From the NCBI RefSeq assembly GCF_017833525.1, contig NZ_JAFICD010000005.1:186001-250000 (forward strand): 64,000 bases of DNA, written 5' to 3'. Shown here piece by piece: positions 26,986-35,216 of the stretch (positions within the stretch are counted from its first letter, which is position 1; each line of letters begins with the position of its first letter). The notes beneath the pieces were generated by a model. That model searched no databases. It worked only from the letters and a program-made list of their open reading frames with translations, and was not told the origin of the DNA. Source of the stretch: Duganella sp. 1411. Lineage in GTDB: Bacteria; Pseudomonadota; Gammaproteobacteria; Burkholderiales; Burkholderiaceae_D. A program made the translations under genes and the position numbers.

Positions 26986-27564
26986 ATGCCTAAGAAGAAA
27001 AGCATTAAAACTCATACGGCGCGACTGACCCCGGTATCCGACAATGAACCTGGCGCTGTCAAAATTGACGACTCTGTGCGGCTCCGTGAGATCAGGACAT
27101 TGGTTGAGGCGAACAATCAATCAGACATAGGTACAGACCTGATCATCTGTCAGATCTACATGGAATCCCGATTCGACGCGAATGCCAACGCCCAAGGCAG
27201 CAGCGCGCGAGGCCTGATGCAGTTGCTGAAGGCACCGATCCGCGAACTCTATCGTCTTGAAAACCTTAAGAAGCCGCGTAAGGAAAGACGTCCCGAGGCG
27301 GACCTGTACCGTGATGCGGATGCATTCCACAGTGGCACCGAACTCGTCGACGAAGCCGTTAATATTCGAACTGGCACGGCCTACTTAAAAGCGCTCATCG
27401 ATAAGCGTACTGCGGATGGTTCTGATGATCCTGTCGCAGAGGCATACAAGGACTACCGAGGTCTCCGTAACGGCATCTATTACGCAAAGATCAAGGCGGC
27501 TAGCGAAAAGCTGAAAGCTCATCCGGAATCCATGGAAGTGCTCAGGGAGATGGTGAAAAAATGA
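26986..27564 (+). CDS. Lytic transglycosylase-type putative T6SS effector
   Basis: A 192-residue protein with an SLT-like lysozyme motif: catalytic Glu60 in IYMESRFDANA, followed by SSARGLMQLL. These fit soluble lytic transglycosylases that cut peptidoglycan. No Sec signal is present, consistent with delivery by a T6SS rather than normal export. It starts one base after the restored PAAR reading frame and overlaps the following signal-peptide protein as ATGA. The order PAAR, muramidase-like enzyme, periplasmic protein is the usual effector-immunity layout. The toxic role is inferred. Confidence 0.72.
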   Translation: MPKKKSIKTHTARLTPVSDNEPGAVKIDDSVRLREIRTLVEANNQSDIGTDLIICQIYMESRFDANANAQGSSARGLMQLLKAPIRELYRLENLKKPRKERRPEADLYRDADAFHSGTELVDEAVNIRTGTAYLKALIDKRTADGSDDPVAEAYKDYRGLRNGIYYAKIKAASEKLKAHPESMEVLREMVKK

Positions 27565-28118
27565 AGATGTGTTTTAGTCTTGCGCTCATGTTTTTAGCGT
27601 CCTCGGCCGGTGCCTCAGAACCGGTGTCAAGCTGCGATGTTGGCGCTAAAAGAGGGAAGCGAGTCGAGGTTGTTCGCGACTCGGAGATCGGCGATACGCA
27701 TATTTACTATGTGCGGCAGGAAGGAGAGGTTAAAGCGCTTTTTGGTAATCCGGATGATTCGCGCGGCTCAGACGTTCATATCGCGTGTGCCGGGCAAAAG
27801 CGGCACGCGCTTATTGTTTCCGGAATGTTCACCTCCAATTTTTTGCAGGGTTTCGTTCTGACTCAGAATCCAGCCACAGGCAAGATTGAACGATTGGACT
27901 TTGCTGAAAAAAATCGGCCTGCACGGCTATATATTGGAGCACGACAAACATTGATCGTGGTGCCGACCAACGGCTACGGGGAGACCAACAAGAAATACAT
28001 TATGTATCGTCATGTCGCTGGGTCGACCACGGACCTAGAGCCTGTAGGCATAGATAAGCTGCCTCCTGTTGGTCGATTCGAGGTAATCCAGTTGGAGCAA
28101 TCGATGGTGTCGAAATGA
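27561..28118 (+). CDS. Putative periplasmic immunity protein
   Basis: A 185-residue protein with a signal peptide (FSLALMFLASSAGASE, cleaved near residue 19) and two cysteines (SSCDVG, IACAG) that could form a disulfide. The family is not recognised. The start overlaps the effector stop by four bases, so translation is coupled. A periplasmic protein coupled to a peptidoglycan hydrolase gene is best explained as its immunity factor. The low GC content matches the rest of the patch. Confidence 0.6.
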   Translation: MKMCFSLALMFLASSAGASEPVSSCDVGAKRGKRVEVVRDSEIGDTHIYYVRQEGEVKALFGNPDDSRGSDVHIACAGQKRHALIVSGMFTSNFLQGFVLTQNPATGKIERLDFAEKNRPARLYIGARQTLIVVPTNGYGETNKKYIMYRHVAGSTTDLEPVGIDKLPPVGRFEVIQLEQSMVSK

Positions 28119-28194
28119 GCTGAATTTATCCGTAGACCTCCTAAGTAAGTAGCCCAGGACAATCGCTAGTCCACCGCTCCCAATGAGATCAACT

Positions 28195-28632
28195 TTATTG
28201 AGGCTCGTTGCGGATTGTTATCGCGCCGTCGTAGAGCGACGTCACCGAGTAAAACGTCGACACCCCGCTGCGTGCGCCTTTCGGGTCGAAGACAATGCTG
28301 AGCTCCCGAGGGCCAGACCACCGCAATTGCGGTCCGTTCGGCATGGTGGGGTGACCATTAATCACAGTCATCTTCAACGAATGGCAACCGCCGACATCGG
28401 CGCGGCTGCTGGCGGGATATCTACCCGACGATAGCTCTTTGCTTGGAACAACGACGATGGTGTCGATACATGAGGAGCTGGGCATTTCACTGCCAACTTC
28501 GGTAATCTGTACGGCGACGTAGGCTTGATCCGGCGACGCGATGGCACGGGAAGTCTGTCCGCCGCCGGAATCGCATGATGCAAAAAAGATGGTCGCAGTC
28601 GCAGCCAACAGTCTTCCAATGCTAGCTTTCAT
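28195..28632 (-). CDS. Putative lipoprotein of unknown function
   Basis: A 145-residue lipoprotein. The signal (MKASIGRLLAATATIFFASC) ends in an FASC lipobox and is followed by DSGGG. The body is a small beta-rich domain with two further cysteines (SSSCIDTIVVVP, VGGCHSLKM). The start at 28632 follows GAGGGG; the longer frame from 28671 lacks support. It converges on the immunity gene and may belong to the same transferred patch. No known domain is recognised. Confidence 0.65.
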   Translation of the reverse strand: MKASIGRLLAATATIFFASCDSGGGQTSRAIASPDQAYVAVQITEVGSEMPSSSCIDTIVVVPSKELSSGRYPASSRADVGGCHSLKMTVINGHPTMPNGPQLRWSGPRELSIVFDPKGARSGVSTFYSVTSLYDGAITIRNEPQ

Positions 28633-28666
28633 AATTTCCCCTCCAAGAACGTGCCCGACGTCCACA

Positions 28667-28705
28667 AACAAAAAACCCGCCGTCTCACTGGGAGAACGGC
28701 GGGTT
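28667..28705 (-). terminator. Intrinsic terminator of the tRNA-Met gene
   Basis: Read on the minus strand: AACCCGCCGT, an 11-12-nt loop, ACGGCGGGTT, then a T-rich tail (TTTTTTGTTTG). The ten-base perfect stem starts about 35 bp after the tRNA 3' end. Confidence 0.85.
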
Positions 28706-28739
28706 ATTGAACTGAGCCATATAGACTCAGGAAAATTCT

Positions 28740-28816
28740 TGGTGGTGATAGGTGGACTTGAACCACCGACCCCAGCATTATGAATGCTGTGCTCTAACCA
28801 ACTGAGCTATATCACC
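28740..28816 (-). tRNA. tRNA-Met (CAU anticodon)
   Basis: A 77-nt cloverleaf on the minus strand. The acceptor GGTGATA pairs with TATCACC and an encoded CCA follows. The D-arm is AGCTCAGTTGGTTAGAGC, the anticodon stem-loop has CAT in ATTCATAAT, and the T-arm is GGTGGTTCAAGTCCACC. The fully paired acceptor end argues against the initiator tRNA. Elongator Met is most likely; tRNA-Ile with modified CAU is the alternative. Confidence 0.92.
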
Positions 28817-28829
28817 TGCAACGCCCAGC

Positions 28830-28858
28830 ATTATCGGGGTTGGGCTTTGGACTGTCAA
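28830..28858 (-). promoter_or_regulatory. Sigma-70 promoter of the tRNA gene
   Basis: On the minus strand: TTGACA, 17 bases, GATAAT, ending 14 bp before the tRNA 5' end. Spacing and elements are near ideal for strong stable-RNA transcription. Confidence 0.8.
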
Positions 28859-28974
28859 GGGTGACCCAAAGATTTTTCTAAAAAAGTGCGTGCACGCGCG
28901 TGGTGGTCGCTAAAACGTTAGCATATTGGTATCCTGATGTCCGGGCTATCAGCATATAACCAAACGGAGATGGT

Positions 28975-29379
28975 ATGGCCACCAATATTTTTGTGAATTT
29001 GCCTGTGCGCGACTTGCCGAAATCGGTGGAGTTCTTTACCCACCTGGGCTATTCCTTCAACCAGCATTACACCGACGAGGGCGCCACGTGCATGATCGTG
29101 GCCGAGAACATCTTCGTCATGCTGCTGACCGAGGAGCGCTTCAAGACCTTCACCCCCAAGCCGGTGAGCGACGCCCACGCGTCGACCGAGGTGCTGGTGT
29201 GCCTGCAGGTGGAGTCGCGCGACCAGGTGACGGCGCTGGTCGACAAGGCGATCGAGGCCGGCGGCAGCGCCTACAAGGAGCCGCAGGACCATGGCTTCAT
29301 GTACGGCCACGGTTTCCAGGACCTCGACGGCCATCTGTGGGAAATCATTTATATGGATTCGGCGCCGCCGACCACGTAA
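28975..29379 (+). CDS. VOC family protein (glyoxalase-like)
   Basis: A 134-residue vicinal-oxygen-chelate protein with two beta-alpha-beta-beta-beta modules: NIFVNLPVRDLPKSVEFFTHLGYSF at the N-terminus and GHGFQDLDGHLWEIIYMD at the C-terminus, the latter typical of the glyoxalase/bleomycin-resistance superfamily. GGAG lies just before the ATG. The substrate is not predictable. It converges on miaA with three bases between the stops. Confidence 0.85.
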   Translation: MATNIFVNLPVRDLPKSVEFFTHLGYSFNQHYTDEGATCMIVAENIFVMLLTEERFKTFTPKPVSDAHASTEVLVCLQVESRDQVTALVDKAIEAGGSAYKEPQDHGFMYGHGFQDLDGHLWEIIYMDSAPPTT

Positions 29380-29382
29380 CGA

Positions 29383-30339
29383 TTACCCCAGCTTTTCGGC
29401 GATTTGCGCCAGCATCGCGCCGGCCGGATCGGGCCCCAGGCAGTCCAGCGCCACGCGCCCGGGCATGGAGCGCAGCCACGTCAATTGGCGCTTGGCCAGC
29501 TGGCGGGTGGCGATGATGCCGGTCTCGCGCATGGTCGCGTAGTCGATGGCCCCGTCCAGATATTCCCACGCCTGCCGGTAGCCGACGCAGCGCATCGACG
29601 GCAGCCCCGGATGCAGGTCGCCGCGCCGGCGCAGCACCTCCACCTCGGTGATCAGATTGCCGTCCCCGGATTCCTCCAGCATGATGTCGAAGCGGCGCGC
29701 GATGCGCTGGTGGAGCACCGCGCGGTCCGACGGCTCCAGCGCGAACGACAGCACCTCGAACGGCAGCTCGGTTTTCTCCCGCAGCGCCAGCAGCTCCGAC
29801 ATCGGCTTGCCGCTCAACGCGCAGATCTCCAGCGCGCGCTGGATGCGCTGGGCGTCGTTGGGCGCCAGACGGGCCGCCGTTTCCGGGTCGAGCGCCGCCA
29901 GTTTGGCGTGCATCGCCGGCCAGCTTACGCGCGCCGCTTCCTCTTCCAGTTCCGCGCGCAGCGCCGGATCGGCGCCGGGCAGGTCGTCGAGTCCCTCGGC
30001 CAGGCCTTTGAAATACAGCATGGTGCCGCCGACCAGCAACGGCAGGTTGCCGCGCGCGACAATCTCGTCGACCAGCCGCAGCGTATCGGCGCGGAACTGC
30101 GCCACCGAATACGAATCGAGCGGGTCGAGGATGTCGATCAGGTGGTGCGGCGCGGCGGCCCGTTCCGCGCGCGTGGGCTTGGCGGTGCCGATGTCCATGC
30201 CGCGATACACCAGCGCCGAGTCGACCGAGATGATCTCCGACGGGATGCGCTGGGCGATCGCCAGCGCCGCCGCCGTCTTGCCGGACGCCGTCGGTCCCAT
30301 GATGGCCACCGCCAACGGTTTTGAAACGGTTGCGTTCAT
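29383..30339 (-). CDS. miaA: tRNA dimethylallyltransferase
   Basis: Adds the dimethylallyl group to N6 of A37 in tRNAs reading UNN codons. The 318-residue protein has the P-loop MGPTASGKTAAAL, the catalytic SVDSALVYRGMDIGTAKP and DQVQ-type equivalent LLVGGTMLYFKGL, all typical of MiaA. It follows mutL with one base between the mutL stop and the miaA start, an arrangement conserved in proteobacteria. Confidence 0.95.
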   Translation of the reverse strand: MNATVSKPLAVAIMGPTASGKTAAALAIAQRIPSEIISVDSALVYRGMDIGTAKPTRAERAAAPHHLIDILDPLDSYSVAQFRADTLRLVDEIVARGNLPLLVGGTMLYFKGLAEGLDDLPGADPALRAELEEEAARVSWPAMHAKLAALDPETAARLAPNDAQRIQRALEICALSGKPMSELLALREKTELPFEVLSFALEPSDRAVLHQRIARRFDIMLEESGDGNLITEVEVLRRRGDLHPGLPSMRCVGYRQAWEYLDGAIDYATMRETGIIATRQLAKRQLTWLRSMPGRVALDCLGPDPAGAMLAQIAEKLG

Positions 30340-30340
30340 C

Positions 30341-32299
30341 TTATTGGCCGCGCAGGAAAAGCTTGTCGAGCGCGCCGATTTCCACCTGCACCCAGGTCGG
30401 GCGGCCGTGGTTGCACTGGTCGGCGCGTTCGGTGGTTTCCATCTGGCGCAGCAGGGCGTTCATTTCCTGGGTCGACAGGATGCGGTTGGCGCGCACCGCC
30501 GTGTGGCAGGCGAGGGTGCCGAGCAGTTCGTTCTGCCGTTCGATCAGCACCCGCGAGCCGCCGAATTCGCGCACGTCGCGCAGCACGTCGCGCGCCAGCG
30601 TTTGGGCGTCGGCGTTCTTCAGCAGCACCGGCACGGAGCGCACCGCCAGCGTCGTCGGCGACAGCGCGGCGATGTCGAAGCCCAGCGCCTTCAAGGTCTC
30701 GCGGTGCTCCTGCGCGGTGCCCACCTCCACCGCGTCGGCGTAGAAGGTGACGGGGATCAGCAGCGGCTGCACCTGCATCTCCTCGCCGGCGACGCGGCTC
30801 TCCAGCGCGTTCTTCAACTGTTCGTACAGGATGCGTTCGTGGGCGGCGTGCATGTCGACCAGCACCAGGCCCTTGGTGTTCTGCGCCAGGATGTAGATGC
30901 CGTGCAGCTGCGCCAGCGCGAAGCCGAGCGGGAACTCCTCCTGCGCCATCGCGGCGGCGGATACCGTGAACGGACTCGCTTGCGGCAGCGCCATGTCGGC
31001 TTCGGCGCGATAGCCGTCGATGCGGCCGGCGCCGCCGAACAGCGCGCCATACTTCTCGGTGCTCTGGGCGACGCCGCCCTCGCCGGCGCCAAAGCGCGTC
31101 GCGCCGTAGCCCGCGCCCACGCCGCCGCCGGCATCGCCATTGCGCGATCCGAACGGCGACGGCGAGAACGTCGGGGCGTAATCAGGGGCCAGCAACGGGC
31201 CGAACGAGGTCTGCTCGCCGCGCCAGGTGGCGCTGCCCAGGCTTTCGGCCGCCGGCAGTGGCGACGGCACGCTGCCGTGCGAGGTGGCCGACGTCGCCGC
31301 CAGCGCGCGCTGCACCGCGTGGAACACGAATTGGTGCACCGCGCGGCTGTCGCGGAAGCGCACCTCGATCTTGGACGGGTGGACGTTGACGTCGACCAGC
31401 GCCGGGTCGAGTTCGAGCGCCAGCACATAGCACGGGAAGCGGTCGCCGTGCAGCACGTCCTGGTAGGCGGCTTTGACCGCGTGCACCAGCACCTTGTCGC
31501 GCACGAAGCGGCCGTTCACGTAGAAGAACTGGCCGTCGGCGCGCGCCTTGGAGGCGGTCGGCAGGCCGGCGTAGCCGTGCAGGCGCAGCGCGCCGGCCCG
31601 TTCGTCGATCGGCAGGCGCGCCTCGGCGAAGCCGTCGCCGAGGATGTGGGCGCTGCGCTTGGCCATTTCGCTGACGTTCCAGTGGTCGATGGTGCGGCCG
31701 TTGTGACTCAGCGAGAACGACACGTCCGGCCGCGCCAGCGCGATGCGGCGCACAACCTCGGCGCAGTGGCCGAATTCGGTCTGCTCGGACTTGAGGAATT
31801 TGCGCCGCGCCGGCGTATTGAAGTACAGGTCCTGCACGTCGATCGTGGTGCCCAGGGCGCCGGACGACGGCGCCACGGTGCCGTTGTGCGAGCCGACGAT
31901 TTCCCACGCGTGCGCGGCGTCGGCGGTGCGCGAGGTCAAGGTGACGGCGGCCACCGAGGCGATCGACGCCAGCGCCTCGCCGCGAAAACCCAGCGTGCCG
32001 ACGTTTTCGAGGTCGTTCAGCGAGGCGATCTTCGAGGTCGCGTGGCGGGCCAGCGCCAGCGGCATCTGCTCGGGCGGGATGCCGCGGCCGTTGTCGGTGA
32101 TGGCGATGCGTTTGACGCCGCCTTCCTCCAGCCGCACGGTGATCTGCGTGGCGCCCGCGTCGAGCGCGTTTTCCAGCAGCTCCTTGACGACGGCGGACGG
32201 CCGCTCGACCACCTCGCCGGCGGCGATCTGCGAAATCAGCTGGTCGGGCAGGGCCTGGATCGGACGGGGGGAGCGGGGGGAGGTGTCGGGCGCGTTCAT
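30341..32299 (-). CDS. mutL: DNA mismatch repair protein MutL
   Basis: A 652-residue GHKL ATPase that couples MutS to downstream repair factors. N-terminal motifs: KELLENALDAGA, ITDNGRGIP and GFRGEALASIASV. The C-terminal dimerisation domain contains DMHAAHERILYE, matching the DxHA-x2-E-x4-E form associated with latent endonuclease activity in MutL proteins other than that of E. coli. The start at 32299 (MNAPDTS) is set by the conserved PIQALPDQLISQIAAGEVV region just after it; the longer frame runs into the cyclophilin gene. Confidence 0.95.
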   Translation of the reverse strand: MNAPDTSPRSPRPIQALPDQLISQIAAGEVVERPSAVVKELLENALDAGATQITVRLEEGGVKRIAITDNGRGIPPEQMPLALARHATSKIASLNDLENVGTLGFRGEALASIASVAAVTLTSRTADAAHAWEIVGSHNGTVAPSSGALGTTIDVQDLYFNTPARRKFLKSEQTEFGHCAEVVRRIALARPDVSFSLSHNGRTIDHWNVSEMAKRSAHILGDGFAEARLPIDERAGALRLHGYAGLPTASKARADGQFFYVNGRFVRDKVLVHAVKAAYQDVLHGDRFPCYVLALELDPALVDVNVHPSKIEVRFRDSRAVHQFVFHAVQRALAATSATSHGSVPSPLPAAESLGSATWRGEQTSFGPLLAPDYAPTFSPSPFGSRNGDAGGGVGAGYGATRFGAGEGGVAQSTEKYGALFGGAGRIDGYRAEADMALPQASPFTVSAAAMAQEEFPLGFALAQLHGIYILAQNTKGLVLVDMHAAHERILYEQLKNALESRVAGEEMQVQPLLIPVTFYADAVEVGTAQEHRETLKALGFDIAALSPTTLAVRSVPVLLKNADAQTLARDVLRDVREFGGSRVLIERQNELLGTLACHTAVRANRILSTQEMNALLRQMETTERADQCNHGRPTWVQVEIGALDKLFLRGQ

Positions 32300-32307
32300 C
32301 CGGTGGA

Positions 32308-33240
32308 TTATAACGCGGGGCGCTCGCGCACCGGCATCGGCGCGTTGCACAGCTCCACGTAGTTGGGCGAGAACTTGTTCCACGGCCCGCCGCGGTTGCG
32401 CTGCGCCTCGACGACCTCCTTGTAGATCGGCGCCTCGCTGCGCATCACCTCCAGGTGGCTGCGCTCGGCCTCCGGCACGTCGGCCGCCAGGCGCACCGAT
32501 TTGATCGGCGTCCTGGCCTCGTTCGCACCATAGAAGCCCATCTCCTGGCCGCCGCGCGGCTGCGTCGTCAGCAGCGCCATACCCGAGACCACCCGTCCCA
32601 CCGCCGTGATGTTGCGGTCCAGGTGGCGCGGCGCGTGGCCGTTGACCGCATACAGTTCGGCGCCGTTGCCGCTGTCGGTGGCCATGTCGCGGCCGACGCC
32701 GACCGTGGCGTAGCAGTGCGCCAGCCAGGTGGTCTTGGTCTTCGGATCGCGTCCCACCGGGAAGCCGTTGGAGTGGCCGATTTGCGGCGCGTAGCCGTCG
32801 AAGTCCATCTGGCGCACAAAATGCTTGTCGTTGGCCATGGGGACGGTGAATTCGCCCGCCACCTTGGCTTTTGCCGTGCCGAGCGGCTTGGGATTCTTTT
32901 CGGCGTCCGGATCGCCCCACTGCGCCACGTAGTTGTCCTGCGAGCGCAGCACCGCCAGGCCGTCGAAGTATTTTTCCCGCACCAGGGTCTTGAGGTTGGC
33001 GATGTTCTCGGGCGCGAAGTCCGGCGCCAGTTCGATCACCACGCGGCCGCCCGGCAATTCCATGTACAGGGTGTTGTTCGGGTCCAGCGGGCGCCAGTCG
33101 GCGGGTTGGGATTGTTTGACCAGTTCGCCGGCGGTGGGCTTGACCGGCAGATCGGCGGCGCCGGCCGTCGCGGCGAGCGCGGCGAGCGCGGCGAGCGGCA
33201 GGGAGTAAGTACAAGTACGTAGGAATCGGGTCGGGGACAT
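32308..33240 (-). CDS. Exported cyclophilin-type peptidyl-prolyl isomerase
   Basis: A 310-residue periplasmic cyclophilin. The signal peptide (YSLPLAALAALAATAGA) is followed by NTLYMELPGGRVVIELAPDFAPENIANLKTL-type sequence, the start of the cyclophilin barrel. Later segments (AVNGHAPRHLDRNITAVGRVVSGM) keep the fold although the loops are longer than in PpiA. AAGGAG fixes the start at 33240. It sits eight bases upstream of mutL on the same strand, so it may head the mutL-miaA transcript. Confidence 0.87.
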   Translation of the reverse strand: MSPTRFLRTCTYSLPLAALAALAATAGAADLPVKPTAGELVKQSQPADWRPLDPNNTLYMELPGGRVVIELAPDFAPENIANLKTLVREKYFDGLAVLRSQDNYVAQWGDPDAEKNPKPLGTAKAKVAGEFTVPMANDKHFVRQMDFDGYAPQIGHSNGFPVGRDPKTKTTWLAHCYATVGVGRDMATDSGNGAELYAVNGHAPRHLDRNITAVGRVVSGMALLTTQPRGGQEMGFYGANEARTPIKSVRLAADVPEAERSHLEVMRSEAPIYKEVVEAQRNRGGPWNKFSPNYVELCNAPMPVRERPAL

Positions 33241-33389
33241 CCAGAATCTCCTTGGTTGGACGCGTCCGCTTGCTGCGGGCACGCGGACGATTGTAAACTG
33301 GTTAACAGCGTTGGGAGAAGAGGCGGGAAACTTCGACCCCTGGCGGCATTGCTGGTGTATGATTCCGGCGCACACTTTATGGGAAGAAT

Positions 33390-34034
33390 ATGGATTTTAT
33401 GCAATTCTTTGACATGATCCTTCATGTCGACAAAACATTGGACGTGATAATTAAGCAATACGGTACGCTCGTGTATGCTGTGTTGTTCGCCATTATTTTT
33501 TGCGAAACCGGACTGGTGGTGCTGTTTTTCTTCCCGGGTGACACTTTGCTGTTCATCGCCGGCGCGTTCTGCGCGGTGGGCGAGATGAACCTGGCGCTGT
33601 TGATGTTCCTGCTCATTACGGCGGCCGTCACCGGCAACACGCTCAATTACTGGATCGGCGAGGCCATCGGCCAGAAAGTGTTCACGCACGATTACCGCTG
33701 GCTCAACAAGGACGCCCTGCGCCGCACCCACGAGTTCTTCGAGAAGCACGGCGGCAAGACCATCGTGCTGGCGCGTTTCGTGCCGGTGGTGCGCACCTTC
33801 GCGCCATTCGTGGCCGGCGTGTCGGACATGACGCACGCGCGCTTCCAACTGTACAACATCACCGGCGCGGCGCTGTGGGTTGCGCTGCTGACCACGGCCG
33901 GCTATTTCTTCGGCAACATCCCGGTCGTGCGCGACCACTTGACCGAGATCGTCATGGTCGGCGTCGGCGTGGCCGTGGTGCCGATGCTGCTGGGCGGCGC
34001 CTGGAAGCTGGGCCGCCGCGTGATGGGCCGCTAA
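33390..34034 (+). CDS. DedA family inner-membrane protein
   Basis: A 214-residue VTT/DedA-family protein, a group linked to undecaprenyl-phosphate or phospholipid translocation and membrane homeostasis. Diagnostic segments are ETGLVVLFFFPGDTLLF, the NYWIGEAIG re-entrant region and FARFVPVVRTFAPFVAGV (here LARFVPVVRTFAPFVAG). There are four or five predicted spans. It is divergent from the cyclophilin gene and transcribed alone. Confidence 0.9.
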   Translation: MDFMQFFDMILHVDKTLDVIIKQYGTLVYAVLFAIIFCETGLVVLFFFPGDTLLFIAGAFCAVGEMNLALLMFLLITAAVTGNTLNYWIGEAIGQKVFTHDYRWLNKDALRRTHEFFEKHGGKTIVLARFVPVVRTFAPFVAGVSDMTHARFQLYNITGAALWVALLTTAGYFFGNIPVVRDHLTEIVMVGVGVAVVPMLLGGAWKLGRRVMGR

Positions 34035-34058
34035 GCGCTCCTCCCGACTGCCTTCAAG

Positions 34059-34083
34059 CACGCCGCGCGGGCCACGCGGCGTG
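34059..34083 (+). terminator. Stem-loop after the DedA gene
   Basis: CACGCCGCG-CGGGCCA-CGCGGCGTG, a perfect nine-base stem 25 bp after the stop. The tail is TCTCTAC rather than a U-run, so this is a moderate call. Confidence 0.5.
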
Positions 34084-34183
34084 TCTCTACAGAAATAATT
34101 CTCCCTTGCCCGGCCGGCACGTCTCAAGTTTTGCCCAAATGCATCCGTAAACCAGTATGTAATTCTTTTACTTCTGGAAACTC

Positions 34184-35200
34184 ATGCGTACTCTTCTCAC
34201 CCTGATTGCCTGCTGCTGCGTCGTCATGAGCGCCGGCGCCGCAACCGATCCGCTCATTTCGCCGTCGGCGAAATCGCCGGTGGCGGGTGTGGGAGGCGCG
34301 CGCGCCGGATTCGCCGGCGCGTCGACGGCCGCCGCCGGCGCGTCGAGCGCGCCGGCGGCCCGCAAGCCGACCGAGGCCGAAGCCGAGGCCGAGCTGTCGG
34401 CCAAGATCGCGGCCCGCCTGGCCATCATGCGGGCCAACCAGCAGGCCCGCGCCGAGGCGGCCGCCAAGGCCAAGAAGGCCGCCGCGGCGGCGGCCGCCGC
34501 GCCGCCGCCGGCGCCCAAATTCTTCAGCAACACCTGGTCCTATGAGGGCGAAACCGGCCCCGCCAACTGGGGCAAGATCAATCCCGCCTGGGCCAAGTGC
34601 GGCAGCGGCAACCGCCAGTCGCCGATCGATATCCGCGACGGCATGAAGGTGGAACTCGAGCAGATCTCGTTCGACTACCATCCGTCCACCTTCAACGTCA
34701 CCGACAACGGCCACACGGTGCAGGTGATGGTCGGCGGCGGTAACTTCCTGACGGTGCAGAACCGCATGTATGAACTGATCCAGTTCCACTTCCACCGGCC
34801 GTCGGAGGAGCGCATCAACGGCAAGGGCTACGAGATGGTGGTGCACCTGGTGCACAAGGACGGGGAGGGGCGCATCGCCATGCTGGCGCTGCTGCTCGAG
34901 CGCGGCAAGCCGCAGCCGGTGATCCAGACCGTGTGGAACAACCTGCCGCTGGAAAAGCTGGAGACCTTGGCGCCGTCGGTGGTGCTCGATCCGATGGAGC
35001 TGCTGCCGGCGCGCCGCGACTACTTCACTTTCATGGGATCGATGACGACGCCGCCCTGCCAGGAGGGCGTGTTATGGCTGGTGATGAAGGAGCCGGTGCA
35101 GGCCTCGCCGGCCCAGATGGCGCTGTTCAGCCGCCTCTATCCATTGAATTCGCGGCCGATCCAGCCCAGTTCCGGCCGCATCATCAAAGAGTCCAACTGA
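34184..35200 (+). CDS. Alpha-class carbonic anhydrase, exported
   Basis: A 338-residue periplasmic carbonic anhydrase (CO2 to bicarbonate). The signal peptide ends near AGA-AT (residue 19). An unusually long Ala-rich, charged linker (residues about 45-110, with AEAEAELSAKIAARLA and a run of alanines) precedes the catalytic domain, which begins at WSYEGETGPANWGKI. The zinc histidines are in IQFHFHRPSE and MVVHLVHK. NRQSPIDI and SMTTPPCQEGVLW are further family signatures. The linker may span to the envelope or form a coiled coil. Confidence 0.92.
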   Translation: MRTLLTLIACCCVVMSAGAATDPLISPSAKSPVAGVGGARAGFAGASTAAAGASSAPAARKPTEAEAEAELSAKIAARLAIMRANQQARAEAAAKAKKAAAAAAAAPPPAPKFFSNTWSYEGETGPANWGKINPAWAKCGSGNRQSPIDIRDGMKVELEQISFDYHPSTFNVTDNGHTVQVMVGGGNFLTVQNRMYELIQFHFHRPSEERINGKGYEMVVHLVHKDGEGRIAMLALLLERGKPQPVIQTVWNNLPLEKLETLAPSVVLDPMELLPARRDYFTFMGSMTTPPCQEGVLWLVMKEPVQASPAQMALFSRLYPLNSRPIQPSSGRIIKESN

Positions 35201-35216
35201 TACGAGTCGAACCGAT

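Noticed and set aside
28740..28816. tRNA gene as an attachment site for the AT-rich patch
   Set aside because: No integrase gene and no second partial copy of the tRNA 3' end were found in the window.
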